Assembly: GCA_948567375.1 (NCBI GenBank)
Contig: OX419755.1
Coordinates: forward strand, 63,988,944 to 64,052,943
Direction of reading: 5' to 3'
Length of the DNA stretch: 64,000 bases
Source: Lunularia cruciata
Lineage: Eukaryota; Streptophyta; Marchantiopsida; Lunulariales; Lunulariaceae
In this document: in pieces, positions 10,461-21,835 of the stretch
Numbering within the stretch: position 1 is the first letter of the stretch
Layout of the letters: the number at the start of each line of letters is the position of its first letter
Notes under the pieces: generated by a model
What the model saw: the letters and a program-made list of their open reading frames with translations, nothing else
The model's database searches: none
What the model was told of the DNA's origin: nothing
Position numbers and translations under genes: made by a program

Positions 10461-11193
10461 CAACCCACTCTTTGTTCACCTTTCTCGCAGAACCAGAGCC
10501 CTCGCAAGTCTGCGCTTCCAACCTCAGAATACAGACGATGGCAATGATACGTACAACGAAAGATACAAGAGCAGCTATAAGACAGGTCAAGGGGACTAGA
10601 CTTGATACCCTTCGTCATACCACATGCAGTCTGGTCCTCCTTAAAAGCTCAGATCCTTGGATTTCATTCTCCACTGTACTCCTCGGATCAACATGCAGAA
10701 CAAGCTGCTAGACAGCTCGCCAATTTTAAAAAGTATTTGAGTTTTTTCAAAGAGGTCTCCGGAATAAACCTGACGTTACAAATGCTCGTCAAACAAAAGT
10801 CACATGGGAAAGCCCGAAAAGCTAGTCTTTGATAGTAGCAAGTTCAGCTTTACACCCTTGAAGGCCTTTGATCTCTGTGAATAGGGTCCGTTTATTTGAG
10901 TAGAAGCATCGTTCCAAGTCTTAAAGGATAGGCTGTGTAGGTGCAATTGCGAAACAGACTGACCAGGATCTCCGGTAAAGGGAAAATAATGATAATCTAA
11001 ATAGGTTGGAGTCACGTCGCTGAATGTCATCATCTCACTGAGCAACTTTACTTCGAGAGGTACTAATGTTCGAACGAAAGATAATTCAACAGCAAATGGT
11101 TAGCTTAGTAAACCTTCAGAAGGGTGCATTGTGCTATGCATTCTCGAACTTCCAACAACCATAAATTTCTACGGCAGGGAGAGAGCAACACAC
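10461..11193. other. Unassigned sequence downstream of CGLD27 exon 2
   Basis: Lying 3' of exon 2 on the minus strand, this should hold the rest of the CGLD27 gene if the gene is complete. I looked for the family's next conserved block (tryptophan-lysine followed by an ARDRL-type motif) and for a tyrosine-rich C-terminus and found neither. Open frames at 10,800-11,045 (minus) and 10,602-10,832 (plus) match nothing I recognise. Confidence 0.5.
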
Positions 11194-12341
11194 CTCACCA
11201 TCGTACCATCCTGTCTCCTCATCTGGAAAAGATCAATAAACATGTATCTGGTGAGAAACAACTTAAGTAAGCATCATAGAAAGTTAATAAAAACACACAA
11301 AAGAGAGCTTACAGTAATCTTATTCTCCATGTTCTCAGTCAATTATTATACGACCAAGGAGTACTCATTACTTATAAAAGATGTTAACATACGCGTTCTG
11401 ACAAATTTCAGCGTTATTCGTCAGTCCTCCAGATCTCGTGGAAGCTACTATGGTTTTCGAGTTACAGTAAAACATAAATTCCTTCTACCGGACCAAAGCA
11501 GCTCTCAACCCGTAGCACATCAACAGGAAATTTGACTACAGATTCGAGAACCCTGTGTTCAGTCTCAACTTTTTAAAAGTAACTAAGAGAGTGGATGAAG
11601 AATTTCGTGATACATTGCGTGGAGCGGCTGTGATATCTAACTTCAGCTTTATGTACATGATTGAGTGTTATTTCTCTTGAATGTTACAGCTAAAATTTCA
11701 ATTGAGGAGTCAGCTCACAAGTTTATAAAGAGGTGCGCAGAAGAATCCTTACATTCAACGGTCGCACTAAACAGCCGATTCCCGACGTACGCCCATCCCA
11801 GGTACAATCTGACTACAGCTAGTGTAGAAGCTCCAAGTCCTCCACTCAAAGCTCCTACCGCGCATTTAACTGGCTCCTGACTTGCGTTGATACTCACGGC
11901 CGACACAGGCCACCCAATAACCAAAGTGCTCAAACCCCCAATTGCAGCCAATCTGAAAACATACTTCCAGATATCATCCGTCGCCCATGGAAACAACAAC
12001 GACTGTGTTAAATCCTGGTATTCATTAACTGGCTGCTGCTCCCTCGGAACAGCGCAAAACTCTCCACTTCCTCCATCAGCGAAAGAAAATCCTGCATCAA
12101 ATCTCTTCCGTCCCTTATCTCCCCCTCCTTTCTTCCTCGGCGGATCTCCACCCGAACCTCCCTCTCCCGCTCCACCTCCACCCTCCCTGTCCCCGGCACA
12201 CCTGACCGGACAACAAATTCTCGCTGCGCCAGCAGAAGCGCGCTTCAATGGCGAGAAATTCAACTTCTCACCAGCAGCACAAATACTGTACTGCAATTGA
12301 CACACCGGTGGAGTGCGCAACACTATACAGCTTGCTGCCAT
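11194..12341 (-). CDS. CGLD27: CGLD27-like chloroplast protein (DUF1230), first two exons
   Basis: Exon 1 is 12341-11753 (ATG, 196 codons plus one base). A GT-AG intron of 530 bp follows (starts GTAAGG, ends TTTTCCAG). Exon 2 is the 29-bp 11222-11194, followed by GTGTGT as next donor. The splice restores the family motif RLYLGWAYVGNRLFSATVE + YEETGWYDGE. The first ~45 residues are Ser/Ala/Arg-rich with few acids, as in a chloroplast transit peptide; residues 50-80 are a glycine-rich linker; hydrophobic segments at about 126-147 and 161-180 are likely transmembrane helices. CGLD27 is a nuclear relative of plastid Ycf36, conserved in green plants and diatoms; its role is poorly known. Later exons are not located, so the gene may have a very long second intron or be truncated. 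It is the only probable host gene here. Confidence 0.8.
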
Positions 12342-12720
12342 CTCGATTTCCGTGAGTCCTAATTCTTTGCGTTTCGATTCTGTCGATCCGTCCTGCCTCT
12401 CTCATGGACAGGCATGAGAGACATAGACAGACCTCTCCCCCTCGATCATCCTCCTCCTCATTCTCTCTCTCCCTCTCCTCCACACCTCTTTTTCACGTCT
12501 CGTCCCTTGCTACTTTGCATTCGTCATTTCTCGTAACAATGCCCTGCCTGCCCATTCCCTTGCTTCTTTCCGTCCGCCTTCCGCGCACGACACGTGGCTC
12601 ATTCTTCGCTTCCCGGCCACTACCCTTTCGATCATAGCAAGGTGCCCCGTCCGTATCTTTACGTTGGTGTATTCTGTACCTGAAACCCCCCATTGGAAAA
12701 GGGCGACCCTTTAGAAAACA
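12342..12720 (-). promoter_or_regulatory. Putative promoter and 5' UTR of CGLD27
   Basis: Between the start codon and the first transposon sequence there are only ~380 bp. On the gene strand it is strongly GA-rich (on the plus strand CT-rich, with runs such as CTCCTCCTCATTCTCTCTCT), which is common in plant 5' leaders. I see no clear TATA box. Short frames here are composition artefacts. Confidence 0.45.
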
Positions 12721-13206
12721 CTAAGGAGCCACACCACGGAGAGACAAAATAGGTGAAATGGGGCTAAGCACACTAGAGTAGATATGAGAAATCTGCACTA
12801 TCGCACCTAAGATATCAGCACTATACAAGTAGTTTGGTCTACAAACAAAGAGAGTGAACATTCGAAGAAGCACCACTTAGTGTCATTGTTCTCCTATGGA
12901 TTGCCCCTGCCACTGCCTTTTGTAGAGCAATGGACAAACAAACTACAAAGTACGAGAGTGAGAGTGGTACACTGGCGCGTAGCATGATAAGCTCTTGTGC
13001 ATTCCATGACAAATGTGCCAAACACCATGTCCATCACTCCATATAACTCCAAAGCTAGGGGAACAAAAAGGTGACCTCGCTACATACCCCTATACTTGGA
13101 GACCTTCCACATTGTTATTGCACTCGCTGCCCATAAGAGGGATGTGTAATCACTCCCTCCAAAACGGTATCATGTGTAGGGTCCATACTCACGACATCCG
13201 CTATTG

Positions 13207-13473
13207 TCACTTGATCATCTTGGACCAAGTGTCGTCTGCTTTGACATGTGTCGTCTGCAAAACATACGAATGCTCCCTCCAAGCCAAGTATCCACCCTCT
13301 CGTGCCATAGCAAACACTATGTCCCTAATAGCATCATCATGGGTAGCTATCCTCTGTCCTCCAAAAGGACACCTTGTCATATGGACCATTGGTGCATCTA
13401 GTGTAGAACCACACTCACAAGTGAGTAATGAAGATGCAAAAGGGTGGACCAAACCAAGGCGAAACCTCATCAT
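13207..13473 (-). pseudogene. LINE ORF2 C-terminal zinc-binding-type fragment
   Basis: The 88-codon open stretch contains LLTCECGSTLDAPMVHMTRC, then PFGGQRIATHDDAIRDIVF, the cysteine/histidine tail that follows the reverse transcriptase of several LINE clades. It has a close but more decayed relative at 19,794-19,988. It is part of the element above, not an independent gene. Confidence 0.7.
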
Positions 13474-14109
13474 TGTAGAGAAAGTAGTTGGTGCGAGTCA
13501 GAATGCCCTAATCCACGATCAACCTAGGATCCAAGAGCATGCACCATTGCCAAAGCAAGAGCAAAGACATGCTCTAGTAGCCTGAGGAACGGACGAGTTT
13601 ACTAAGAAAGATTGTAGTGTATGCTCACACTATCACTCCATCAAGGAAGGAAGATCGTAAACCTCCAGTCCAATCTGACAATAGTGAAGCAAAAGATGGA
13701 AGGTCCTTGCATGCCTATGGGGATAGACTATCTCTTATTTGCCGCAATAACATTTGGAGAGAAAAGGATCACTCTTCCATCTTTGTTACATAAATCTCCA
13801 AAATTGGCCTATCAACAACCACAAAACAAGATGAAAGTAGGGGTGCCGAGAGAGCTCAACTACCCAAAAATGCCATAGGTGCCATCTCCTCCATGGATAG
13901 CAAACCAACTCCTCCACACAAGATTGGTAAGGATGTCTGACTACGTGTCAAATACCTTGTCATACACTCAAATATCCTTGGTCCAATATATCACCAAAGA
14001 CTCCCATAATCCTCCTATCAAAGGCTCTTAGACTTGATAGAAAGGTCAAGGAGGGGGAATTGCACGGAGGAGATATGTCAGTTGACCAGCAATACTAGAA
14101 GAGAGTATA

Positions 14110-14894
14110 CCAAATGCCACATGCGGATCTCCTAGTAATGGAAGGGCATTCACATGGAGAATATCCTCTACAAAAGCAACATCTCAGAAGTGTGTGACAA
14201 AATCCTTAGATCATGTTGGCACTGCAAGAATGTGTAGTCCATCTGTAGATATGATACATCCCTCTGGAAGCTCAAGGTAGGAAGGGATATCAAAAGGAGA
14301 CCATGCTCTACACTTTGATACCTTGACTCTCAAGCCTACTAGATGTAGCTTGATAGTCAAGTGGTCAAAGGATTTACTAATCTGATCTACAATGTGTGTA
14401 TCATCTACCAAGGAGTGAAATACACAACCTAGCATGGCCAAAGTAGTAAATAGGAGAGCTCTAAAGTGAGCCGTGATAAATAAGGGTCCCCCTAAAAGAT
14501 CTCTCTAATGTGTACCAATAGTTGAATCCAAGATGGTGACTACTTCCTATGAAAAACCATGCTGGTAGTAAAGAGAACAAGAGAGCCATAAAAAGACCAC
14601 ACAAAGGGAATAAGACTTGCGAAGGATCCACTAGCCTCCCTAAGTTCTCTAAAGAAGGATGTTTGTGAGATGCTATTAAAAGCATCCTCAACATCCACCT
14701 ATAGGATGATCTACTTTGGATGGATATTTAGGAGTGCCCAAATACCTAGAGATATAGCCTCACATCCTCCAAGTGTAGTTACTCCAAACTAATGTGGATG
14801 GAGGTGCTATCAAAAGTGAGAATGATTTTGAGGACAATGGTACAGCTAACCAAGCACAAAAAGATCTCTCCAATAGCAATTGGTCTAATGCTCC
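14110..14894 (-). pseudogene. LINE reverse-transcriptase core, broken
   Basis: Pieces of the palm domain in at least three frames: IRPIAIGEIFLCLVS, a block matching the 'front-of-palm' helix, GTHLGDLLGGPLFITAHF, FHSLVDDTHIV, and LPEGCIISTDGLHIL followed in another frame by SKDFVTHF and FVEDILHVNALPLLGDPHVA. Frameshifts and stops separate them. I place it as a LINE-like RT but cannot assign a clade. Confidence 0.7.
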
Positions 14895-15306
14895 TGTAAA
14901 AGACCGAGCTTGAGGAGAGAAATAGGAGAATGGAAAATCACATTGGGACACTTGAATGTGGGAAAACTCCGAGTGCCTAGCATGAGCTTTGGCTTTGGTA
15001 TTTATAGGTAGCATACAAGGCCCTTAAGAAGCTTCTCAAGAAGCTTCCTTGAGCCACTTTCTTAGAGTGCAAGCCAAGTTAAATAGGAAGCTTCTCAAGA
15101 AGCTTCCTTCTAGAAGCTGCCTATTTGGCGTGCAAACTAAGCTAGTTGGAAGCTTCTAGAAACTACTTGCTTGTGGTGCTAGTTAAACTAGTCAAGAAGC
15201 TTCCCTAGAAGGTTCCTAGATACTTCTGGAATATTTTGGGCTAATTTGGCTTATTTTCTACTTTGCTAGCCTTACTAACTACATTGCTAAACTCCATATT
15301 GTTATA
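14895..15306 (-). mobile_element. Solo LTR of the G2 chromovirus family
   Basis: Starts TGTAAAAGACC and ends ATATTGTTATA, aligning over its length with the G2 LTRs at 32,475 and 37,695. It keeps both AAGCTTCT-rich blocks and the reverse-complement TATA box at 14,999-15,007. It interrupts the LINE remnant. I see no clean TSD, so it is old. Confidence 0.85.
15022..15245 (-). promoter_or_regulatory. Heat-shock-element array in G2-family solo LTR
   Basis: Repeated AGAAGCTTCT palindromes (for example AAGAAGCTTCTCAAGAAGCT at about 15,033) lie next to the TATA box of this old LTR, as in the intact G2 copies. Their presence in an independent insertion shows the array is a family trait. Confidence 0.65.
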
Positions 15307-16299
15307 GTCTCTGTATCTTTCTCCATTATGAGAAGTCGACTAACACCTAACACCCGACTAACAGACATATGAACGTCTCCTTTTGCTACTACTCCAACCA
15401 CTTGAAACAACTTGTTAGAACCACTAGAAGAATCACCTACCTAAAAGCAATCTCTAAGATGCTCATATACCATCCCTAACGAGCCTCTTGAGGAAAGGCG
15501 AGAGATAGTGCACAATGCTTGTGCAAAAAGTGACCTATCAAGACATAAAGGTTGCTCATGTCGATAATCTAACACCTTTAGTGGTGACCCCTCTCCCACC
15601 ATAGGATGTAGTGAGCATAGGGAACAAATAGTCTCATTAGCAAGACTAGCCATAGACAAAGAGTGTAACGCTAAAGTGTAGTGAGTGTAGCGCTACACTA
15701 TTAAACTCTTTTGCGTGACTCAATGTCCTACACCGTCATAATCAAGTGGACTCTATGGTATCCTATGGAAAAACCTATCTCCTAAAATGTGCAAGCCTAT
15801 CATACTCCAACTGAAGGGCCACCCAATCCCCACTCAGAAACAATAAAATTTAGTAGCCACCTCTTTATGTCTCGCACATACCCCTCTAGCATAACAAAGA
15901 TACCATCAAGGGAGTAAGAGGAATAGGAACCATGCTAACTCATCCAAGGGATCACGTGCCAAACAATTGAGTGGTAGGCAAAAAGCTTATCTAGCCTCAT
16001 CATGGAGTGTACGGGGTAGCCTACAGAATAAACATGAACATGGAAAACTAGTCTCAAATAACCCCAAAATGCAACCCGCTTGAGAAGCTAACCACTCCCA
16101 CAACTCAATTGATATCTTTGGAACGATCAATGAAAGGATAGAGGAAGCGTGCATAACCCCAAGTGTCCCTATTGTTGATGTGATTGCTAGCCTCACGTGA
16201 CCATCCCAAGTGGTCCAATCATAATCTTGTGCATCTTCCTACATGGGTCTTTACCCCTTATGAGGTAAAGCGTTGGTAACACATCGAGCGTGGTGTATC

Positions 16300-17047
16300 T
16301 ATAATACTTTGAGGACAAGAGAAGAGAGAAAACACAGATTGCACACTCAAACATTCGATGCCCCAAAGGAGCACCTTCTCTTTATTATATAGACAAAGAG
16401 TATCTCCTCCAAGGAAGCTCCACCATAGGATTAGGGACACAGATAGTTGACATGTCAGCAAGCTCCACCCTTGGATTTCTTACTTGGATGGGCGACATGT
16501 CTGGTCTAGGTCCTATCTAGTTGGTCAAACAAGCTTTGACCAGAGGGAATCTTTTAGGGAATCTTCCTGTAGGAATCTCAGAATCACATAAGGTACCGTT
16601 GGAAAGCTCTCAACAAGACAAAGTAGGGGGGAGGGAAGGCCAACCTTTCCTCCATTTGGGTTGGGGGGGGGGGGGGGAATCTGCACATTTTCAAGGCCTA
16701 ATTCATCCATTTAGGCCTCCGAAATTGCCTTCAAAGATTTTGAGCATATTTTGGTTCCTACTCTATTAGTAGAAGTCCCCTTTTGGTGATACCTCTTTCT
16801 GATCTGTTTAGTCCATCATGTGTAACATCCTTCCAGATGTTACCAAACCAATTCTCACCTTTAAATCATATGTCTAGCTATTGGTTCTAAGGTTCTCAAG
16901 TCTATTTTGGTTTCTGCCCTATTAGTAGAAGTACTCTTTTGGTGATACTTTTATCTTATCTATTCTGACCATCATGTATAACATCATTCTAGATATTACC
17001 AAACCAAATTTCACATCTAGATCATATGGCTAGTTCTTGGTATTACA
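16300..17047 (-). mobile_element. Solo LTR of the G1 chromovirus family, long form
   Basis: In reverse orientation it runs from TATAATACTTTG to GGTATTACA and matches the 739-bp G1 LTR throughout, with both copies of the internal ~155-bp repeat. Probable TSD GTATC/ATATC (16,295-16,299 and 17,048-17,052, 4 of 5). A 15-base G run at 16,663-16,677 is an expansion of a shorter run in the other copies. Confidence 0.9.
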
Positions 17048-18590
17048 ATATCCCAAGCCACTCTAGGTGGCCCTACATGGGGAGGTGTAGCCATGGCTAG
17101 CACAAAGAAAATGATAGTAACACATGATGCTTTGCCCCATATGTCCCATGCCTGCAAAACCACAACCCCTCACATCCCAACTCACTAACTCACTGAAGAA
17201 GATACGATCTCTCCAAACCCTAAAACCTATAAACTCTTGCAACTTTCAATTTCTATCTCAAAAATTTTCAAACTAAGTTCCCAAGGAACTCAATCATGAA
17301 AACAAAGAAAATAGAAATGAAAATTCCCAACCCATCACTCTCAATGTGCCCTGATCTCTCTAAACCCTAAAAAATCTAAAACTTCCCATAACTTTCTACA
17401 CAATTCTCCATAATCTTCAATCTAGGTACTAATTCAACAAAAATTGAAAAATGAATAGAATAGACTATTCACTCAAGTGTTATAAGCTAGAGAACCCTCA
17501 AAAAATGTAATTCTTCACTCTCCATCTCTCCTTTTCTTCTCCTATCTCCATACTCTTCAGAGCATCAACCCAAAAACCACTCATTGAGAGGTTCAGATTT
17601 CAACTTGACAGATGTTTTGGAGGGATGGAGTTTTACCACTAAGATCCCATAGAATCTTTTACAGGTGATAAAAGTTGTAGGAGAGTTTAGTTCTTCAAAT
17701 TGCCAGTTTGTATTGGCCAGGATTCCACATAAGATTATGGCTAATATTAATGAACCATCCAACAATTTGTGACAATTTGATACTGAGTTTATGCATATCA
17801 TGGGAAATTCAAATATCATTGATACAAGTGGACAAGAAAATACCTTTTTAAAAGTTTATAGTATATCTCTAACTCATAAATTTGTATAATTTTAGATTCC
17901 AATTAAATATTTATAGATTTCAACATTAGTTTAGACACGATTTGAGATTGTATATATTTAAACAAAATATTTATAATAATTAAGATATCAAATCAATACC
18001 CTTTTTAATTTAAAATTTCTCGTATCCAAATGGTTATAGAAGACCATATCATCTATGTACTATACTTCTAATAGATTGGCCTAGAGAGAAAATGCATGGT
18101 TAGAGAAACACTTATAAGGTCTTTTTTTCTAATAAAACTCATATGAATAAAGCAACTTCTTTTTTTCAGAGTGTACAGAGGTATATGTATATTTTTACCA
18201 AAGATACCAAGTAATATTATTAGCGGGTGTGCATATGTTGGGTTTGGTACCAAGTGTGTTTTGGATCCCCCTTCTATGAAGGACTTCAGCTCCCATTATT
18301 CAAATCTCATGTTGTGGTCATCTTGGGAAAGTGCTTTGTTGCTCGTACCTAACCTCATGTCTAGTTTTGTGAAAGTGAGAATAATTGCTTACCTAGTTTC
18401 ATAAAAATGAGAGTGGAATGAGATATGATTTTGTTAATAAGGGGCTAGGGAATCTTATCACAAAAACAACAAAAAATATCACTAAATGAATATAAAAAAA
18501 TATTTGCATGTTAGAGCAACATGGGAGTTATCTATTATTGCCATGGAAAGTGAGTAGTGTGAAAAAAATGGATAACGGATGTTCTTCAAT
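17048..18590. other. AT-rich DNA without a recognisable gene
   Basis: Contains a ~150-bp imperfect duplication (around 17,200 and 17,350) in which ATCTCTC is followed by AAACCCTAAA. That string equals the plant telobox, but here it comes with the duplicated repeat. No frame above 84 codons resembles a protein family. Confidence 0.5.
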
Positions 18591-18591
18591 A

Positions 18592-18597
18592 ATAATG

Positions 18598-18639
<42 letters not shown>

Positions 18640-18676
18640 TTAAATAATACTAATATTATTAGTATTATTATTATTA
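18592..18676. repeat. AAT/ATT microsatellite, inverted
   Basis: Runs of AAT are followed by runs of ATT with a few interruptions. The two halves are complementary and could fold into a hairpin. The isoleucine/leucine/asparagine frames through it are artefacts. Confidence 0.9.
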
Positions 18677-19200
18677 CCAAGCGCAATAGAAAGCGAGAAC
18701 TAGACATATAACGATAGAGCATTGACCAAAACTAACTAGAATGGTTGCTTACCAAAACCAATAAGAGTTACTAACTAGAACCAATTCTAATTGAAATAGT
18801 TTGAACTTAAATAGAAAAAATTTGAGAAATAAAACATGTATGTTCAGAAGGAATTAGCTGAGTAAAAAGATTTATAAAAATTGGTATGCACAATGAAATA
18901 TTCAATCATGAACAAGTATATGCAAACAAAAACCGAACCATTTACCTATCTTATCATCTAGTATGGCAAAGGCACTTGGAACCATGATATGAAATCCTTT
19001 ACCTATCTATGGTATCTATGATGTAACAATGCCTACTAACAATGCACACTATTTCTTGCAAAACTAAGTAAGCATCTAAGCTAAGCACGAGCATGGTAGC
19101 ATACTCTTCTCTCCTCTATATGTGCAAACAAAGTGATATTTGAGTAAAACGGAAAAAAAAAACCACATAAAAAAGCCACCACACACATGAAGGATGGGAA
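18677..19200. other. No gene seen
   Basis: AT-rich sequence with no frame, tRNA-like or repeat structure that I can support. Confidence 0.5.
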
Positions 19201-20900
19201 TTCCCCATCAAGCCTTACAAGGGAGAGACAAAAGAGGTAAAATGGGGCTATGCCCCAATAGTATAAAATGATAAATCTGCCCTACCGCACCTAAGATATC
19301 CAAGCAATGCAAATCTTAAGGTCTACAAACTATTGGAGCATCCAAAGAAGGATCACCTAGAGTGATTTCTCTCCTACGGATTGCACCAACCAATGCTTTA
19401 TATAGAGCAATGGACAGATGTGATCTAAAGTATGCTACAAAGTATGAGAGTGAGAATGGTATCCGTTGGCATCTAATATGATAAGCTCTCGTGCACTCCT
19501 TGACAAATTTGTCAAAAGTCATGTCCATGGCTCCATATATCTCCAAGGCTAGAGGAACAAAGAGGTGACCTTGCTGCATAACCTTATACTTAGAGATCTT
19601 ACATGCAGCTGCTCCGCTTGCCGTCATCCCGGAGGATTAATAATCACTCCCTCCAAAACCGCATCATGCATAAGGTTGTAACCACAACAACAACCATTAT
19701 CACTTGATCATCTCAGACCAAGTATAAGTCTACTTTGACATATGTCATCTGCAAAGAATATGATCACTCTCTCTAAGCAAGATGTACACTCTTTCATGCC
19801 ATAGCAAACACTATATCTCTTATGGCATCATGGGTAGCTATCCTCTGTCCTCCAAAAGTAAATCGTGTCATATGGATCCTTGTTGCATCTAGTGTAGAAC
19901 CACACTCACAAGTGAGTAATAAAGATGCATACGGGTGATGTAATGTTCCAAGGATAGGAGAACCCCCAAGAGAAACACAAGACTTCATCCCTCAATACTC
20001 CAATGCTCCAAAGGAGCACCTTGTCTTTATTATATAATAAAGAGAATCCACACAAAAGGAGCTCCATCCTTGGATCAGATACATGAATTGGTGACATGTC
20101 AGCAAGTTCCACCCTTAGATTAGTTGTATGGATTGGTGACATGTCAATCCTTCTCCTATCTAGTTAATCAAACAAGTTTGACCAAAAGAAATCTTTGGGA
20201 AATCTTCTCATAAAAAGCTTATAATAGTATGGATGAGGTATTGTTAGAAAGCTATCAATGAGACCAAAAATGGGAGGGAGAAGGCAAAGGCTTTTCCCTA
20301 AAACTATGATTACATAGATTATTTTTTCAAGGTCTAATTCATCTATTTAGGCCTCCAAAAGTAGCTCTAAAGTTTTTAGGGTTTTTTTTTACCTATGCTT
20401 TATTAGTGGAAGTCTTCTTTTAGTGACCCCTCTATCCAATCTACTTAGACCATTTTATGTAAAACCCTCTAGATATTACCAAGCTAATTTCCACCTCTAG
20501 ATAATATAATTAGCTAATGGTTTTACAAGTGGACCAAACCTAGGCGGAACCTCATTGATGTAGAGAAGGTAATTAGTGCAAGTAAGGACACCCTAATGCA
20601 TGGTCAAGCTAGGATTCAAGAGCCTCCACCCTTGCTAGAGCAAGAGTGAAGACGTGCTCTACTGGCCCAAGGAATGGATAAGTCAACTAAGATAGAATGT
20701 AACATCTCTTGACATTATCATTCCATCAAGGAAGATTACAAATCATTGCCACGTGAAGCAAAGGATGGAAGGTCTTCCTATGACCATGGGGATAGACCAT
20801 CTCTTGTCTATTGCAATAACACCTGGAGAGAAAAGGATCCCTCTTCCACCTTGGTCACATATGTCTCCACAATTTGAGTAAGGAAATCTCTACATATTTG
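19201..20900 (-). mobile_element. LINE-type remnant, copy 2 (3' part only)
   Basis: Aligns with 12,725-13,800 of copy 1: shared blocks include AAATGGGGCTA, CGCACCTAAGATATC, ATAGAGCAATGGACA, CATCATGGGTAGCTATCCTC and CCACACTCACAAGTGAGTAA. It encodes the same LLTCECGSTLDA / FGGQRIATHDAIRD tail, with stops. The reverse transcriptase is absent. It is split by the solo LTR at 19,939-20,527; copy 1 shows the uninterrupted sequence at that point. Confidence 0.75.
19939..20527 (-). mobile_element. Solo LTR of the G1 family, short form
   Basis: Reverse-oriented copy from TGTAATGTTCC to GGTTTTACA, 589 bp, with only one of the two internal ~155-bp repeats. The paralogous empty site GGGTGGACCAAACC at about 13,440 shows the TSD was GGTGG, now GGTGA on the left and AGTGG on the right. 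Confidence 0.88.
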
Positions 20901-21095
20901 AGTAAAGGAAATAGTAAACCCACCATACCCTTTCTACTCATCCACCTCACACCTCTATGGTGCTATAAAATGTGCAAATAAACCAATCAACCTACCCTTG
21001 TTAAGTTATGAGCTTGGTTGCAATGCTAGAACATGATGAAGAAGAATCATATGACCATGCAACAGTAAGACAATCAACCCAATTTGATTGGTTAG

Positions 21096-21835
21096 TGTAA
21101 TACCAAGAGCTAGTCATATGATCTAGATGTAAAATTTGGTTTGGTAACATCTGGAATGATGTTATACATGATGGTCAAAATAGATCAGATAGAAGTATCA
21201 CCAAAAGAGTACTTTTACTAATAGTGCAAAAATCAAAATATACTTGAAAACCTTAGAACCAATACTTATACATATGATTTAAAAGTGAGAATTGGTTTGG
21301 TAATATCTAGAAGGATGTTACACATTATGGTCTAAACAGATCAGAAAGAGGTATTATTAAAAAGATACTTCTACTAATAGAGTAGGAACCAAAATATACC
21401 AAAAATCTTTTAATACAATTTTGGATGCCTAAACGGATGAATTAGGCCTCAAAAATATGCAAATGATCCCCCCTCCCAAAGGAGGATAGGCTGGCCATCC
21501 CTCCCCCTACTTTGTCTCATTGAATGCTTTCCAATGGTACCTCACCCACGTGATTTTGAGATTCCTACAAGAAGATTCCTAAAAGATTCCCTTCGGTCAA
21601 AGCTTGTTTGACCAACCAGATAGGACCAGGACCAACATGTCACTCATTCAAGTACGTAATCCAAGGGTGGAGCTTGCTGACATGTCACTTATATGGGTGC
21701 CTAATCCTATGGTGGAGCTTCCTTGGAGAAGATACTCTTTGTCTATATAATAAAGAGAAGGTGCTCCTTTGGGGCATCGGATGATTGAGTGTGAAATCTG
21801 TGTTTTCTCTCTTCTCTTGTCCTTGGAGTATTACA
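21096..21835 (+). mobile_element. Solo LTR of the G1 family, long form
   Basis: From TGTAATACCAAGAGC to GGAGTATTACA, 740 bp, with two internal repeats, the TATA-like TCTATATAATAAAG and the GGGGCATCGGATG block near the 3' end. TSD is not clear (GTTAG versus TTTGG). Confidence 0.9.

Larger units (their letters stand above)
12721..16299 (-). mobile_element. LINE-type non-LTR retrotransposon remnant, copy 1
   Basis: Minus-strand reverse-transcriptase blocks appear in order from high to low coordinate, in shifting frames: a DRSLFAQAL block near 15,560; IRPIAIGE near 14,885 and an HISLE block; a GDLLGGPLF block near 14,490; SLVDDTHIV (the catalytic-type DD) near 14,400; GLRVKVSKCRAWSP near 14,330; and a C-terminal cysteine/histidine domain CECGSTLDAP, then RCPFGGQRIATHDAIRD. 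The last is typical of LINE ORF2 tails (CxC ... GG ... RH/TH-N-RD). No endonuclease domain was seen. It is split by a solo LTR at 14,895-15,306. Many stops: dead. Confidence 0.75.

Noticed and set aside
10461-10711. Minus-strand hydrophobic stretch as a later CGLD27 exon
   Set aside because: It has a plausible membrane segment, but the conserved blocks expected before and after it are missing and no splice pairing could be shown.
10800-11045. 81-codon minus-strand frame downstream of CGLD27
   Set aside because: Looks protein-like in composition, but I recognise no family and it does not match the expected CGLD27 continuation.
11131-11535. 134-codon plus-strand frame
   Set aside because: It lies antisense over CGLD27 exon 2 and intron 1 and has no family resemblance; the minus-strand splice is far better supported.
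11887-12300. 137-codon proline-rich plus-strand frame
   Set aside because: It is the antisense shadow of CGLD27 exon 1 and its glycine-rich linker.
16663-16677. 15-base G run as a G-quadruplex or regulatory element
   Set aside because: A homopolymer expansion at a site where other LTR copies have a shorter run.
17205-17380. AAACCCTAAA teloboxes as promoter elements or interstitial telomere
   Set aside because: Single short copies within a duplicated non-coding repeat; no gene follows.
18508-18722. Poly-isoleucine/leucine and poly-asparagine frames
   Set aside because: Translation of the AAT/ATT microsatellite.
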